Shown here piece by piece: positions 49,459-59,731 of a stretch of DNA of 64,000 bases. Location of the stretch: NCBI GenBank assembly GCA_035771165.1, contig JAWNZC010000003.1:824501-888500 (forward strand), given 5' to 3'. The notes beneath the pieces were generated by a model. It worked only from the letters and a program-made list of their open reading frames with translations. It ran no database searches and was not told where the DNA came from. A program made the translations under genes and the position numbers. Every line of letters starts with the position of its first letter. Position 1 is the stretch's first letter. The stretch comes from Paragorgia papillata (taxonomy: Eukaryota > Cnidaria > Anthozoa > Scleralcyonacea > Coralliidae).

Positions 49459-50690
49459 CTAAAAACAGCAAGTAATGCTGCGGGTAAGACTACGAGAATT
49501 ATTACAATTTGGACATATAGTTTTGAAGGAACGTGGATCATCAGGGTTATAGGTATTCACAAGAGCAGTAAAGTAGTAGCTGAGCATCAGAGATCTAAAT
49601 GTTGCCAGTTCTAGTGCATTGAAATTAATATTGGTAAGTTCGTTAACGAGCGTGTTCCATATTCTTGTAGTTCTGTTGAAGTATGATCTCTGGAAAGTGG
49701 TAGTTCTGCATTTACGAATGATGAAGTGGACAGAGTTAGAGTTAGAATTTGATCGAGTAGGTTTTGAACAGCGGACCACAGAGGGGATTATAGTAGGATT
49801 CAGATTTATTAAGCCTTTGGTTGCTTTGAAGAAAAAAAACATGTCCAAGTTGAATACTTGATAACATAATGGTAGAAGATCAAGGTTAATAAGTCGTTCT
49901 TTATAGGATTGGTCACAAGAAAAAGGTAAGTTCAGTATATATTTCGATGCCCGTCTCTGTATTCTTTCAATTTGCCTTATAAGGTCTTTGGACTGGGGAG
50001 CCCAGACTTGAGTAGCGTATCCCAGATGAGGGCGCACCAATGCAAGGTAAATGGTCCGTCTCACTTGGGTGCTGCGGATATGCCTTGTATTCCTGCTTAT
50101 ATAGCCCAGCGTTCGGTTGGCTTTAGAGCATTGTTCCGAAACTTGCTTGGACCAAGACAAGTTGCTTGTGATCCAAACCCCAAGATCTTTTTCGTCTCTG
50201 GTCTCAACCAATGGAGTGCCCTTCAGTCTATAATCTGTCACGACAAGTTTTAGTTTCCGTGTTATCCGCAAAGTTTCACATTTGGTCTCGTTGAATAAAA
50301 GCCCGACTGAAGATGACCAAGAGTCGAGGTTGTTCAAGTTGTTCTGTAGACACGAGGCGTCATCAGAAGATTTTATCATCTTGTATATCTTTGTGTCGTC
50401 CGCAAAGGCAGCTACTTGACTGGAGATAACAGCATCAGGTAAGCTATTGGCATACAATAAAAACAACATCGGACCTAGCATTGAGCCCTGAGGCACACAA
50501 GAGGTGACTGGAAGAATGTTTGAAGTGGCACCAAGAACAGTGCCTCTCTGTCGGCGGTTATGCAAGTAGGACTGGAACCATTGTAAAATATTTCCACCAA
50601 AACCGTATTGACGAAGTTTTTCGATCAGCCTCTGATGGCTTACTTTGTCGAACGCTTTTGACATGTCAAGAAGGATGACGTCGGTTTGAC
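49459..50690 (-). pseudogene. LINE reverse transcriptase
   Basis: The open frame contains MSKAFDKVSHQRLIEKL (first catalytic Asp just upstream), TSCVPQGSMLGPMLFLLYAN and VAAFADDTKIYKM (catalytic FADD). Then come the thumb (NRTLGYISR, RRTIYLALVRPHLGYATQVW), RASKYILNLPF and a C-terminal Cys motif (KTICPNCNNSRSL, ITCCF). The N-terminal fingers of RT and most of the endonuclease are missing: after YSRIYIDYIGSQ-type sequence the frame runs into endonuclease N-terminal sequence, showing an internal deletion near 50,700-50,760. Confidence 0.8.
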
Positions 50691-50749
50691 CTCCGCTGTC
50701 AAGCTGGGAACCGATGTAGTCGATATATTCTTAGATATATTCTTGAATA

Positions 50750-52093
50750 TGTTTAAACGAGTCTGTCTTCACTGCAATCAAAACTCCTCCAGCGCGTCTA
50801 AATTGGCGGTCTTTCCTGTAGATCGTATACCCAGGTGCAGAATTTCTGAGTTCATGATATCTTTGTTCAGCCACGTTTCATTCACACATACAATATCAGA
50901 GTCGTCAGCGTAAACAAGATCTTGAAAGTGTTGTAGATTGCAAACCTCCGTGTTTACGTCCTTGGATCTGTGAACACTTTTGAGGCTTCTAGCATTAAGG
51001 TGGCTCCATACAGTTTCTTGAAAATGGAAAATACAAGTTTGAGAGTCCAAAACACGCGATTAAACAATTCGGAAAAAGAATAAAACTAAATGTTATGCAT
51101 TGTTAAACAGTCTGACAATCAAAAACTGATACCAAATAAATAGCAACAACAGTTGTTGCTATGGCAACAATGACATTTCGAAATGGCTGCCAATTACCCT
51201 TCAAACTAATTTAATTCGGAAAAAACTTTGGTGACCCCCAATTTTTTTTTCATTAAAACTTTCCTTGAAGTATGAGTAATCAATAGGCCGATTTTACAAA
51301 AATTCTGTAGAACGAATTTTTTTAAAAATTAATTAACAAACATCATTTTTCTGAGAAAATTTTTTTTTTTTAAAATCGGCCTATTGATTACTCATACTTC
51401 AAGAAAAGTTTTAATGAAAAAAAAATTGGGGGTCACTAAAGTTTTTTCCTAATTAAATTAGTTTGAAAGGTAATTGGCAGCCATTTTGAAACGTCATTGT
51501 TGCCATAGCAACAACTGTTGATATTTATTTGGTAACAGTTTTTGATTGTCAGACTGTTTAATTATGCATAACATTTAGTTTTATTCTTTTTCCGAATTGT
51601 TTATGTATGTGTTTTGGACTCTCAAACTTGTATTTTCCATTTTTTAAAAGAAACTGTATGGAGCCACCTTAAGTAATATGCACTTAACGTCAAGAAACGT
51701 CTTCACTTGTTGTTTATTTGGCTTGTATGAAACATCTCTCATACTGAAAGCACCTGGATTGGTTGCAATATCACCAGCAAGCATAATACAGATAACTGCG
51801 TGTAAGTTTTTGCGAGTGATTTCAAGGTCCAAGCCGTAGCGATGGTGGGTCGGCAAGTTAAATTTTCTCAGTATTAAATCACGAGTGGAAATCCAAATAC
51901 AGCACAGTTTCTCAGGCAGGACTGCAAGTTCTGAGCTAATAAAAACGTTTTCTGGAGTAGTTTTGGCGTCGTGAAGGAATGGAAGAGGTTTCTGTCTTAA
52001 GGATAACCAGGAAATTGTGGAGAGAATTAGCAGCTGTCTAACCAGCGTTATGTTGAACATACTTCCATTATGTTGCGCGTGCTTCGAAACCAT
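50750..52093 (-). pseudogene. LINE ORF2 N terminus and start of AP endonuclease, split by a fold-back element
   Basis: From an ATG at 52093 the minus strand reads through LPTHHRYGLDLEITRKNL, CIMLAGDIATNPGA and FLDVKCILL at 51673. The frame resumes at 50998 as NARSLKS, FQDLVYADDSDIVCVNETWL. The Asn of LNARSLKS and the Glu of NETWL are the first metal-site residues of AP-type endonucleases. Removing the 670-bp insert plus one TTAA restores the frame exactly. Confidence 0.75.
50999..51668. mobile_element. TTAA-flanked fold-back element, 670 bp
   Basis: The two halves are inverted copies almost throughout: GGTGGCTCCATACAGTTTCTT starts it and its inverse ends it, and the centre is AT-rich. TTAA is duplicated at 50995-50998 and 51669-51672, the target of piggyBac and Kolobok-type transposases. 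It has no coding capacity, so it is a MITE mobilised in trans. Confidence 0.85.
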
Positions 52094-52420
52094 GTTTTGA
52101 GATTATTTTACTGCCAGTACCGTTAATTATAATAGTGATAAAGTTCTAATTCCCGTGAGCACAGTTTGTTGTCAGTTTAATCCTCTAATTAATGCGCGCG
52201 CACGGATCAAACCTCAGAAAGCCTTGAAACACGTATGATGGTGTAAGCAAACGTAGCGTGTTTTGTTTGCTTGCGCGTGGATGATTAACCGTCTTTTGCA
52301 CGCGAGCTTGAAAAAACCAACGGCGAAAATCCTAGTCGGCGACAAAGTAATTTCACAAAAAGTTATTCCAAAAAAAAATAATGAACTTTAGTAATTTCCA
52401 AATAATCAAAGACAAACACT
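52094..52420. other. Interval between two LINEs, no gene seen
   Basis: GCGCGC-containing sequence near 52195-52205 and an A-run at about 52370; probable 5' and 3' non-coding ends of the adjacent LINEs. Confidence 0.35.
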
Positions 52421-53500
52421 TTACTCAACACTGTATGAAATATCACGTCCAGGATATTGAAAGGAAAGGTTAAAATCCTGATAAAATGACGGAGCACTGC
52501 AGTGCACGTCTGCTCGTACTGGCGTATTATCCGTTATATATGTCTTCATAGACTGTTCCAGTCCCTGGCAGCATAGTACTGAAAAGTACTTTGGCCAGCC
52601 GTTGTTTTTACTGTGGGTAAATGTAATAAAGTGGAATCGCGCAAACATTTATTATGAATATTGCTTCATCTGGATAAATAATCCACTAACTTCTCTGGGC
52701 ATTGCAAACTATAAACTATTTTAAAAATTAATATAAAACGAAGAAAACGTCTACGATTATACAATGATAAAAGCCCTAACTTATTATGCATAACCTGTGA
52801 ACATGTTCTTCTGTCCACCTTAAGTATGCATCGCATAGCCTGGTTTTGAAGTTGTTCGAGTTTATTTGACATATTTTTCGAACAATCAAGCCAGACTATA
52901 CAACCATAGTCCAGTATTGGCAAGATGGTCTGTTTATAGATCCTTAGCAGAACATTGAAGGGCAGGAAAGCAGATATTCTATTCAATAATTTAAGCTTAG
53001 GGTAGACCTTCCTACACACGTTCGACAAATGATTATTCCATGTTAATGCGCTATCAGGGCGAGATGCAATCTTTATTACCTTAGCTTTCCCAAGATGCGC
53101 AACCATTTCATGGTCTTTTAACCACCTTTCGGTAGCAACCAGATCTTCATTCACGCTTCTAACTGCCTTGGCCATATCACTATTTGATGAATGGATTTCT
53201 GTATCGTCCGCGAAAAGTGTACAACTGGAATTTTTGATAACCGAAAATACACCGTTATAGTGTATGGAAAACAGGGATGGTCCCAAAACGGATCCTTGTG
53301 GTACGCCGAAGTTAATTTTTTGAAGCTCAGAAGAAATGCCATTGCACTGAACGTATTGTTGACGGTTAAGCTATCAAACCAACAAATAGATGTCCCAGAA
53401 ATACCAGAACATCTTAGTTTTGAGAGCAGTATATCGTGGTTAATGACATCAAAAGCCTTAGTAGTAATACCCCCACAATAGGGATGAAAGGGATGCCGCC
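52421..53500 (-). pseudogene. LINE reverse transcriptase fragment, three frames
   Basis: The minus strand starts at 53500 with TKAFDVINHDILLSKL and VNNTFSAMAF. It shifts near 53290 to a frame with VPQGSVLGPSLF-type sequence, SSCTLFADDTEIHSSNSDM (FADD catalytic pair), WNNHLSNVCRKVYPKLKLL, LPILDYGCIVW and MRCILKVDRR, ending at 52666. The tail continues in a third frame (LLHLPTVKTTAGQSTFQYYA, about 52560-52640). The frames and lost 5' part make it a dead, 5'-truncated CR1/Jockey-like copy. Confidence 0.75.
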
Positions 53501-53529
53501 TCATTAAATATTCAACTTATTATTTATTC

Positions 53530-53870
53530 ATTCTCAGGCTCCTTTGGGACCTCCAAACCCTAATCTCATTATTTATGCATACGTCATTATTTCTCAGGCT
53601 CCTTTGGGACCTCCTAACCCTAATCTCATTTATGCTTACGCCCAAACCCTAGCTGTTACTCAACCCCCGGTTTTCACTACGTCATATCCGCATTCTCAGG
53701 CTCCTTTGAGACCTCCTTACATTAATCTCATTAGTGTTCATCCTAACCCTAATCTCATTATTTATGCTTACGTCTTTATTTCTCAGGCTCCTTTGGGACG
53801 TAGTAACCCTAACTTCCCCCCTAAACTCTAGCTGTTACTCAACGCCCTGGTTTTCACTACGTCATACAGA
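53530..53870. repeat. CTCAGGCTCCTTTGGGACC tandem repeat
   Basis: Four or five irregular units contain CTCAGGCTCCTTTGGGACCT, AACCCTAATCTCATTA and TTTATGCTTACG, plus two copies of AGCTGTTACTCAAC and GGTTTTCACTACGTCAT. The unit spacing (~60-160 bp) is uneven. The open frame across it reflects the repeat and is not a gene. Confidence 0.8.
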
Positions 53871-54993
53871 CTTATTATTTATGCATCGTCATCGTTAGCT
53901 TTCATCCAACGCCCCTGCTTTTCACTACGTCATAACCGATAGCTCTCCGACTGATTTCCGAAGTTCTGGGTTACGTCATTATCAAAAGGCATTCGACTTA
54001 TATTCCTTATTTTCATTTATACACTTTATCTTACTACCAGTTAGCACTTGTGGGACATGTAAACATACAGAGCATGCATACAATAAACTCTAACAAAATA
54101 GACGTTTTTTACAAGGAATTAAAGAGAAATTGATAGAGACACTTTATATTTTTTATCTGAACCCTTGTTTGGAGGAATAGAGAGAGAGTTTTGAACATTT
54201 TAAATGTCTGAATCTGCTAAGATAACTTAACTCGAATATTATCTGAATAAGCTATGAATATTATATTAGGGTTAGAACGTAACAGAATAAATCATCCTAG
54301 AATCATTCGTAAATAAACCCTCGTTTATAAGTGAAGGAAGATAGAACGAAGAATCACTTCGAGAAGCTGAACTTAAGATACCTACGAATCAATCCGAAAA
54401 GCCGTGAGCTCAGAAAAAACGTATTGGCACATAGCAACGTAAAGCTTATATATGAATATTATATATGAGGTATTTGGTTCGCTTTTGTGGTGTTTATACG
54501 TATAAGTAAGTGTACGGTGTTCATGAAGCGTGGCTTTGAATGGTAGCGAATCATGTAAACTGAGGTCTAGTTTGTAGAATCAGTTGGGAAACCAGGAGGT
54601 AAACGTACGATACAAGCGTTGGAAAATTTGTGACACAGAAAACGCTTGGAAACGTTCAGTATCAATATATTACGACACTTAGAGAACCTAAATATTCAGA
54701 AAAATTCAGTACATAATTATTGCTACGTTAAGTCAAGTCAAGATATCGTATAAGAAGAACTTAAGATATATTTTAGATGAGGAATCAATTCGAAAAGCCG
54801 TAAGAATGATTTTAAATGTTAAACTATAAAGGCAAACGATTTATTACTTTGAAAGCGTTGTTAGGTTAACTGCTTCTGCGGATCATATTTGCATATTTCG
54901 ATCCATAACACGTGTGTGGGAGGGTCGTTAAAAAGTCATTAAGGAAAAATACAATGAGACATGTTCGGAGAAGGAGAGCTGTAACCATAGAGA
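53871..54993. other. Interval upstream of the small ORFs, no gene seen
   Basis: AAGAACTTAAGATA(T/C)...AATC(A/C)ATTCGAAAAGCCGT recurs at about 54360-54400 and 54745-54805. No domain-bearing frame. Confidence 0.35.
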
Positions 54994-55191
54994 ATGTATA
55001 ACACTGGGTTGCTTTATTCGATTACTGCTTGTTGGAGTAAGACCGCAGAGATGGAGGGTTTATATGAAAAATTATTTTCAATGTTTGAGGCTATTTACAA
55101 TGAGACTTTGTGGGAAGAATATTCGAAGCTTTGTCGTGAAAACTGCAACGGTTGTAGGAATAACCATCCGAGTCAGAAACAACATAGTTGA
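54994..55191 (+). CDS. Small CNGC/HPSQ cysteine-rich protein, 65 aa (possibly longer by readthrough)
   Basis: The ATG at 54994 (or an internal one at 55051) opens a frame ending CRENCNGCRNNHPSQKQHS, a cysteine/histidine cluster suited to binding zinc. After the TGA at 55189-55191 the same frame stays open for 35 more codons (LTDDEQWRSCYEETR, IWIEFNEAGQALKL) to a TGA at 55297. I recall CxGC-x(3-4)-HPSQ-x2-H followed by an acidic segment as a unit in small proteins of virus-like elements of invertebrates. The first TGA may therefore be a mutation, or recoding. Confidence 0.4.
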   Translation: MYNTGLLYSITACWSKTAEMEGLYEKLFSMFEAIYNETLWEEYSKLCRENCNGCRNNHPSQKQHS

Positions 55192-55204
55192 CTAACAGAT
55201 GATG

Positions 55205-56235
55205 AGCAATGGAGATCGTGCTACGAAGAGACCAGGACAAACGTCGATGAACGTATCTGGATAGAGTTCAACGAAGCGGGACAGGCGCTGAAATTATGAA
55301 ACCAAAGAGACAGTTTAAATAAATACTCTCAAAAAAATTCAGAGACAATGGTCGAGCCGATGGAAATTGACGACTCGCCAAATATTCTTTCTATATCTGT
55401 TTTGTTTAGCTGTCCATTAAAGTATCTGTACGAAGTAAAAGACACTGGTGTAAAATTTACGAGTACGATAAAGAATCCTCGGGAGGCTTACGAGGAGTAT
55501 CTTCTTGAAAAGTCTAGAAACTTAACGACGAAAAGCAATCTGAACTAATGCTATATGTGTTATGAGAACATTATCGAGTTAATCCAAAGTTAAATTATGT
55601 TTTAAGTTAAATAAATTACTTGCGTGAAATAAACGTGTAGATTGAATATCCTTTCGAGGGACATATGTGTCCAGAGAGAATTATATTCGTAAATTTGTTC
55701 CACTCCAGAGATACACCCGAAACAATCCGAAGCACCCTCAAATATCCTTTGGTATCCCTATATGCACTCCAAAATCCATTTTGGTCTCCCTAAGCACCCT
55801 CTTAAACCCCATCTGGAGGATTCATAATTAATCAGGTAAATTGAATTTTTAATGAGCGTTGGCTTCGTCGCCCTTAGTCTCCCTTTCAGATGCTCTAACC
55901 CTAATGCGTTAATATTCATAGCTTAGCTCCCTAATTAAGCAAATGTTTGACAAACGGCGTCTTTCCCGTGTGGGGTTTCCAGAGTATACACCTCCTATTT
56001 TAAATCTTTAGGCATTATGGGAATATTTTGTTTGTATTCTTTCAACGAATTGGTGGCTCTTAAAAGATTATAGTTTTTAGAATGTGCTTTGTTTAAAGAA
56101 ACGTTTTTGTAATATGACTAAATAAGGAAATCAAGTTTCAAAAATATATCATTTCATATTTACAATCACATAACGCTCCTATTATTTAGAAACACGCAAA
56201 AGTTAAAATCCATAAGTGTCAAAATTATTTAAGAC
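55205..56235 (+). repeat. Left arm of an inverted repeat bounding the RING island
   Basis: 55205-55655 matches the reverse complement of 59290-59525. 56027-56160 matches that of 59150-59275, and 56140-56235 that of 57790-57873. The left arm has extra blocks (a 170-bp coding piece and 55660-56025) missing on the right. Both arms contain the (A)AGAGCCACCAATTCGTTG histone-tail-like word. Confidence 0.75.
55348..55548 (+). CDS. Small acidic/hydrophobic protein, 66 aa
   Basis: The ATG at 55348 starts MVEPMEIDDSPNILSISVLF; the frame ends after YEEYLLEKSRNL and a basic tail. It follows the CNGC ORF by 49 bp (after its possible extension) on the same strand. The inverted right arm of this region (59.3-59.5 kb) preserves the C-terminal 30 codons but has lost the first half, so this copy is the fuller one. 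No family recognised. Confidence 0.4.
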   Translation: MVEPMEIDDSPNILSISVLFSCPLKYLYEVKDTGVKFTSTIKNPREAYEEYLLEKSRNLTTKSNLN

Positions 56236-56569
56236 AAGAGGAAATGGCAACAAACTTCAATAATTATCTAAGAGAGCAGCATGGGGAGTCCGTAAATAAT
56301 AAACAACGCAAAGAACGGAAAATATCAAAATTCCCTATGAAGAGCGAGCAGTGCTTTGACATCAGAGAAACAAATGATATCTCTAAGAAGTGGGTGCGCT
56401 AGAAAGAACCGTAAATGCAGGACAGTTTATTTAAAAACACTTGTTTATGTAAATAATTAGCTGTCAATATGCACACTGCAATTTGTTATTGAGTAGCTCA
56501 TGAGTTACTCATTTACTCATGAGTTAATAGCATATCATGAATATTATACTCAAACAAGAGTAAGTCAGA

Positions 56570-56960
56570 GTGAGGAATATGGGGTAATGTAAGTTCTAAA
56601 TTACAAGTGTAGTATTAAAAATATAGTATTTTGGTAAATTTCTACAAATATTGGCATCATTAGGAAAAACATTAATAGATTTAGGGCGTGAATAATTGTT
56701 TGGTCCGGTGGGTTTAATACGTAGAGTTGGCGTATACGTTCTGAAACACACACACATTGCATAAAAAGAGTGAGGAATGTGGGGTAATGCAAGCTCTAAA
56801 TTACAAGTTTAGCATTAAAAATATAGTATTTTGATAAGTTTCTACAAATATTGTCATTATAAGGAAAAACATTCTTAGATTTAGGGCGTGAATAATTGTT
56901 TGGTCGCGTGGGCTTGATAAGTAGAGTTGGCGTATACCTTCTGAAACACACACATGAAGT
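56570..56960. repeat. ~199-bp tandem duplication upstream of the RING gene
   Basis: GAGTGAGGAATATGGGGTAAT at ~56570 recurs at ~56769; the units run through TTTAGGGCGTGAATAATTGT and GAGTTGGCGTATAC to CTGAAACACACAC. They differ by scattered bases. Non-coding; could be regulatory. Confidence 0.8.
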
Positions 56961-57064
56961 GGTCTATTGCCTTTGTCTTCAGAATACTAAAGAAAATAGA
57001 ACACCAAAACGTTCAGTTCGACATGACATGATTAATGAGAATTAAAGTGAACATGTTCTAACAT

Positions 57065-57072
57065 TATAAATA
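57065..57072 (+). promoter_or_regulatory. TATA box of the RING gene
   Basis: TATAAATA lies 50 bp before the ATG at 57123, like the TATAAAAA before the 9010 gene. Confidence 0.55.
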
Positions 57073-57122
57073 CGGAACAAACCACATAACATCACCATTA
57101 CACTCAAACATTGCGGATAAGT

Positions 57123-57458
57123 ATGGACCAAGTTGGAGTGTTGCCACCACCTGATCAAATTTTACCAAGTAAAATATTTGAACTGTTCGGACTATTGGTA
57201 ACCGCCGAGAATCCAGACGCAAAAGAAGAAGAAGAGTGCCACTTCTGTTTAGAGAGTATCAGAAGAGGAGAACGAGGAGCTTTATCAACTCCTTGTTGTA
57301 AACATTTTGCACATGCAAAATGTTTGCAAAAGTGGATAAGCACTTCTTCATCCCAAGATGAAGAAGTTCGGTGCGCCTATTGCAGAAGGAAGTACGATAC
57401 ATCAAAGTTTTGCTTCTTATGCCTAGCCCAAACTGAGGGGGTACAGGAGAGCCTGTAA
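57123..57458 (+). CDS. RING-finger protein, 111 aa, probable E3 ubiquitin ligase
   Basis: The ATG at 57123 starts MDQVGVLPPPDQILPSK. After ~40 residues comes a RING: C-H-F-C (CHFCLESI), then C-C-K-H-F-A-H-A-K-C and a C-A-Y-C pair (VRCAYCRRKY), with a further CFLC after it. The order C-x2-C-x(n)-C-x-H-x2-H-x2-C-x(n)-C-x2-C fits RING-H2 fingers that recruit ubiquitin E2 enzymes. The rest of the protein is short and lacks other domains, a size seen for virus- or element-encoded E3s. Intact frame; TATA box upstream, histone-type stem-loop 166 bp downstream. Host-derived single exon is the alternative. Confidence 0.7.
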   Translation: MDQVGVLPPPDQILPSKIFELFGLLVTAENPDAKEEEECHFCLESIRRGERGALSTPCCKHFAHAKCLQKWISTSSSQDEEVRCAYCRRKYDTSKFCFLCLAQTEGVQESL

Positions 57459-57623
57459 AAGACATCCTGCTGTCAATCTACGATCCACGAGGCATGTGCG
57501 AAGGAGTGCGAAGGAGGATACTTAATGGTCTGAGCGTGAATGCCGCAATGTTTTGCGGGCAATCAACAACATGTGGCTGTCTCTGGGTGCGATATAAACA
57601 TAAACAAAAAACAAAACAAAAAC

Positions 57624-57639
57624 GGCTCTTTTAAGAGCC
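57624..57639 (+). terminator. Histone-type 3' stem-loop
   Basis: GGCTCTTTTAAGAGCC forms a 6-bp stem with a 4-base loop, the consensus of replication-dependent histone mRNA 3' ends, preceded by an A/C-rich AACAAAAAC and followed by ACTAATG and purine-rich GGAAGAA. It lies 166 bp after the RING stop on the same strand. Decayed copies occur in both inverted arms (56055-56070 and 59226-59237). Confidence 0.65.
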
Positions 57640-57789
57640 ACTAATGCGTTCGGAAGAATACAAATGAAATATACTCATAATATTTTGACCACGCATAAGG
57701 TTCTAGAGTTCACTTCGTCACACACCCCTATGCAAACTACGAAATATTTTTGCTATCATGTAAAAGAGAATAAATTCAATCTGCGATTA

Positions 57790-57875
57790 AATTAACAGCA
57801 AGTGATTGTAAATAATTTTGACACTTATGTATTTTAACTTTTGCGTGTTGTAAATAATAGGAGCTTGATGTGATT
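57790..57875 (-). repeat. Right inverted arm, inner piece
   Basis: GACACTTATGTATTTTAACTTTTGCGTG...GAGC-TGATGTGATTGTAA is the reverse complement of 56140-56235. The arm is interrupted here by a LINE. Confidence 0.75.
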
Positions 57876-59138
57876 GTAACACTGTGAACATGTGTAACAC
57901 TGTGAACACCGTGCAAGACTGTGAACATCTACAAAGTGATCTGAAACATATTCAAACATGGTCTCAGGAGTCTGGACTCGTATTCAATGAAACAAAGTGC
58001 AAAACCCAACGCATAACGAGGAAGAAAACACCAATTGTGTTCAACTACAAACTCAACAACGAAAACCTAGAACAGACTGACCGTGAACGAGATCTCGGCG
58101 TGCTGGTAGAGAAGGACTTAACGTGGACTAGGCAAGTGAACGAACAGTCAACTAAAGCAAATAAACTCCTGGGTTACATCAGAAGGTCCACCATGTACAT
58201 CCACAACCAGGAGGTGAGACGCACACTGTACCTTGCTCTAGTTCGACCACACCTGGAATATGCCACACAAGTATGGGCACCGCAATCCATCGAGCTGATA
58301 CGTAATGCTGAACGCACACAAAGAAGAGCAACTAAAATCATCCTTGGCCTTCCATTCTCGTGCGATGTTGACTATACCACCCGACTTGAAACCCTGCGTC
58401 TCCTACCAATCTGCTACTGGCATGAATATCTAGACATGGTGTTTTTTTTCCAAATAACCCATGAACTATTCAATATCCATCCTTCCCTACGTCCAACTAC
58501 CTGCACTTCCAGACCCACTAGATCCTCTACCAGCAATAGTCCTAAATACGTCGTTCCGAAATGTAGAACTGTGACATTCCAAAGATCATACATCATCAGA
58601 GCAACTCGCGTTTGGAACAATCTTGTTGATGAACTGAAGTTAGATACGGACAGTCTGACTTCGTTTAAGTGCATAATGTTTAAGCACTATATTTCGTCTT
58701 TACACACATGTTATAACATGGATGATCCTCGTTCTTATAAAACTATCTGTGCTAAGTGTAATTGTGTCCATAGTCTCACAACACCGATATCGTGTTGTAT
58801 GTAGGAACCGTACTATTATGTTTTGGAGGCTTTGTCGGTGTATGAACAACCGAAATATTTTACGGTTAGGATTAAGCTCAGTGACAGGGTCATGAGAATA
58901 TCAGTATCAGGCTTTCCTTTGTTCACACCGAAAAAGCGTCGTTGTTAGTTGTTTTCGTGTTGACTATGTGGTTATTGTTGTTATTATTTATTGTGGTATT
59001 ATTTATATTTTGGGGCCCGCAGTAATTGACAACTAGCTGTTGCGGTAACCCTGCCAAATTATTTGCTGTGTATATTGTTATTGTTATTGTTATTATTGGC
59101 AAAGTTATTAAATAAAATAAAAAAATAGAAAAATATGA
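57876..59138 (+). mobile_element. 5'-truncated CR1/Jockey-like LINE in the right arm
   Basis: The coding sequence starts mid-RT at about 57884 and the element ends in a 3' UTR with GGGGCCCGCAGTAATTGAC, GTTGCGGTAACCCTGCC and an (A)n-rich TAAATAAAATAAAAAAATAG tail near 59129. The inverted arm continues on the other side (59139), so the insertion point is known to within a few bases. Confidence 0.8.
57884..58804 (+). pseudogene. LINE RT C-terminal part
   Basis: The frame begins after the catalytic FADD box with DCEHLQSDLKHIQTWSQESG, then LVFNETKCKTQRITRK, DRERDLGVLVEKDLTW, NKLLGYIRRS, LYLALVRPHLEYATQVWAPQ and RATKIILGLPFSC. It ends with the Cys-rich KTICAKCNCVHSLT and SCCM shared with the LINE at 49.5 kb. 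The palm is missing because of 5' truncation, so it is not functional. Confidence 0.8.
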
Positions 59139-59525
59139 AATTATATATTTTTGAAACTTTATTTCGTTATTTAGTCGTATTACAAAAACGTTTCTTTAAA
59201 CAAATCACATTCTAAAAACTATAATATTTTAAGAGCCACCAATTCGTTGAAAGAATACAAACGAAATATTATTATGTATTAAAAACGAGCAACTTCAATC
59301 TACACGTTTATTTCACGTGAATAATTTATTTAACTTAAAACATAATTTAACTTTGGATTAACTCGATAATGTTCTCATAACAGATATAGCATTAGTTCAG
59401 ATTGCTTTTTGTCATTAAGTTTGTAGACTTTTCAAGAAGATACTCCTCGTAAGTTTCCCGAGGATTCTTTATCGTACTTTCAGCGCGTGTCCCGCTTCGT
59501 TGAACTCTATCCAGATACGTTCATC
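59139..59525 (-). repeat. Right inverted arm, outer piece
   Basis: Reverse complement of 56160-56027 and 55655-55205 with deletions. It ends at GATACGTTCATC, where the P-type element has inserted. Confidence 0.75.
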
Positions 59526-59731
59526 CAGGGTTAATAGAACCCTGAGATGGTTAGGCTAGCGGCGAAACTTCAAAGGGGGCGGCGAATGATGTTGGGGATC
59601 AAAGGAAAAAAATATCACGTGACGAGATACGGGGGTGAGATGAGTGGCCTTTGTAGGAAAACATTAGCAGAATATCAGGTTACAGCTATCAAAAGTGCTT
59701 TTGTCTGATCGTTCGAAGGTTTTTTACTGCA

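Larger units (their letters stand above)
49209..52150 (-). mobile_element. CR1/Jockey-like LINE with internal deletion and nested fold-back
   Basis: The minus-strand order is an N-terminal domain with LAGDIATNPGA (about 51780), the start of an AP endonuclease, a deletion, then RT (to 49459), a 3' UTR with GGGCCCGCAATAATTGG and GTTGCGGTGACCCTGCC, and a (TAAAA)n tail at 49209-49240. The 670-bp element 50999-51668 splits the endonuclease. The 3' UTR is shared with the LINE at 57.9-59.1 kb. Confidence 0.8.

Noticed and set aside
53544..53831. 95-aa plus-strand frame and AACCCTAA words suggestive of telomere repeats
   Set aside because: The frame translates a tandem repeat. AACCCTAA occurs singly within larger irregular units, not as a telomeric (TTAGGG)n run.
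57155..57465. Minus-strand frames overlapping the RING gene, one with HFCKHFACAKC
   Set aside because: Reverse-strand reading of the palindromic AAACATTTTGCACATGCAAAATG word; the plus frame has the complete RING and a TATA box.
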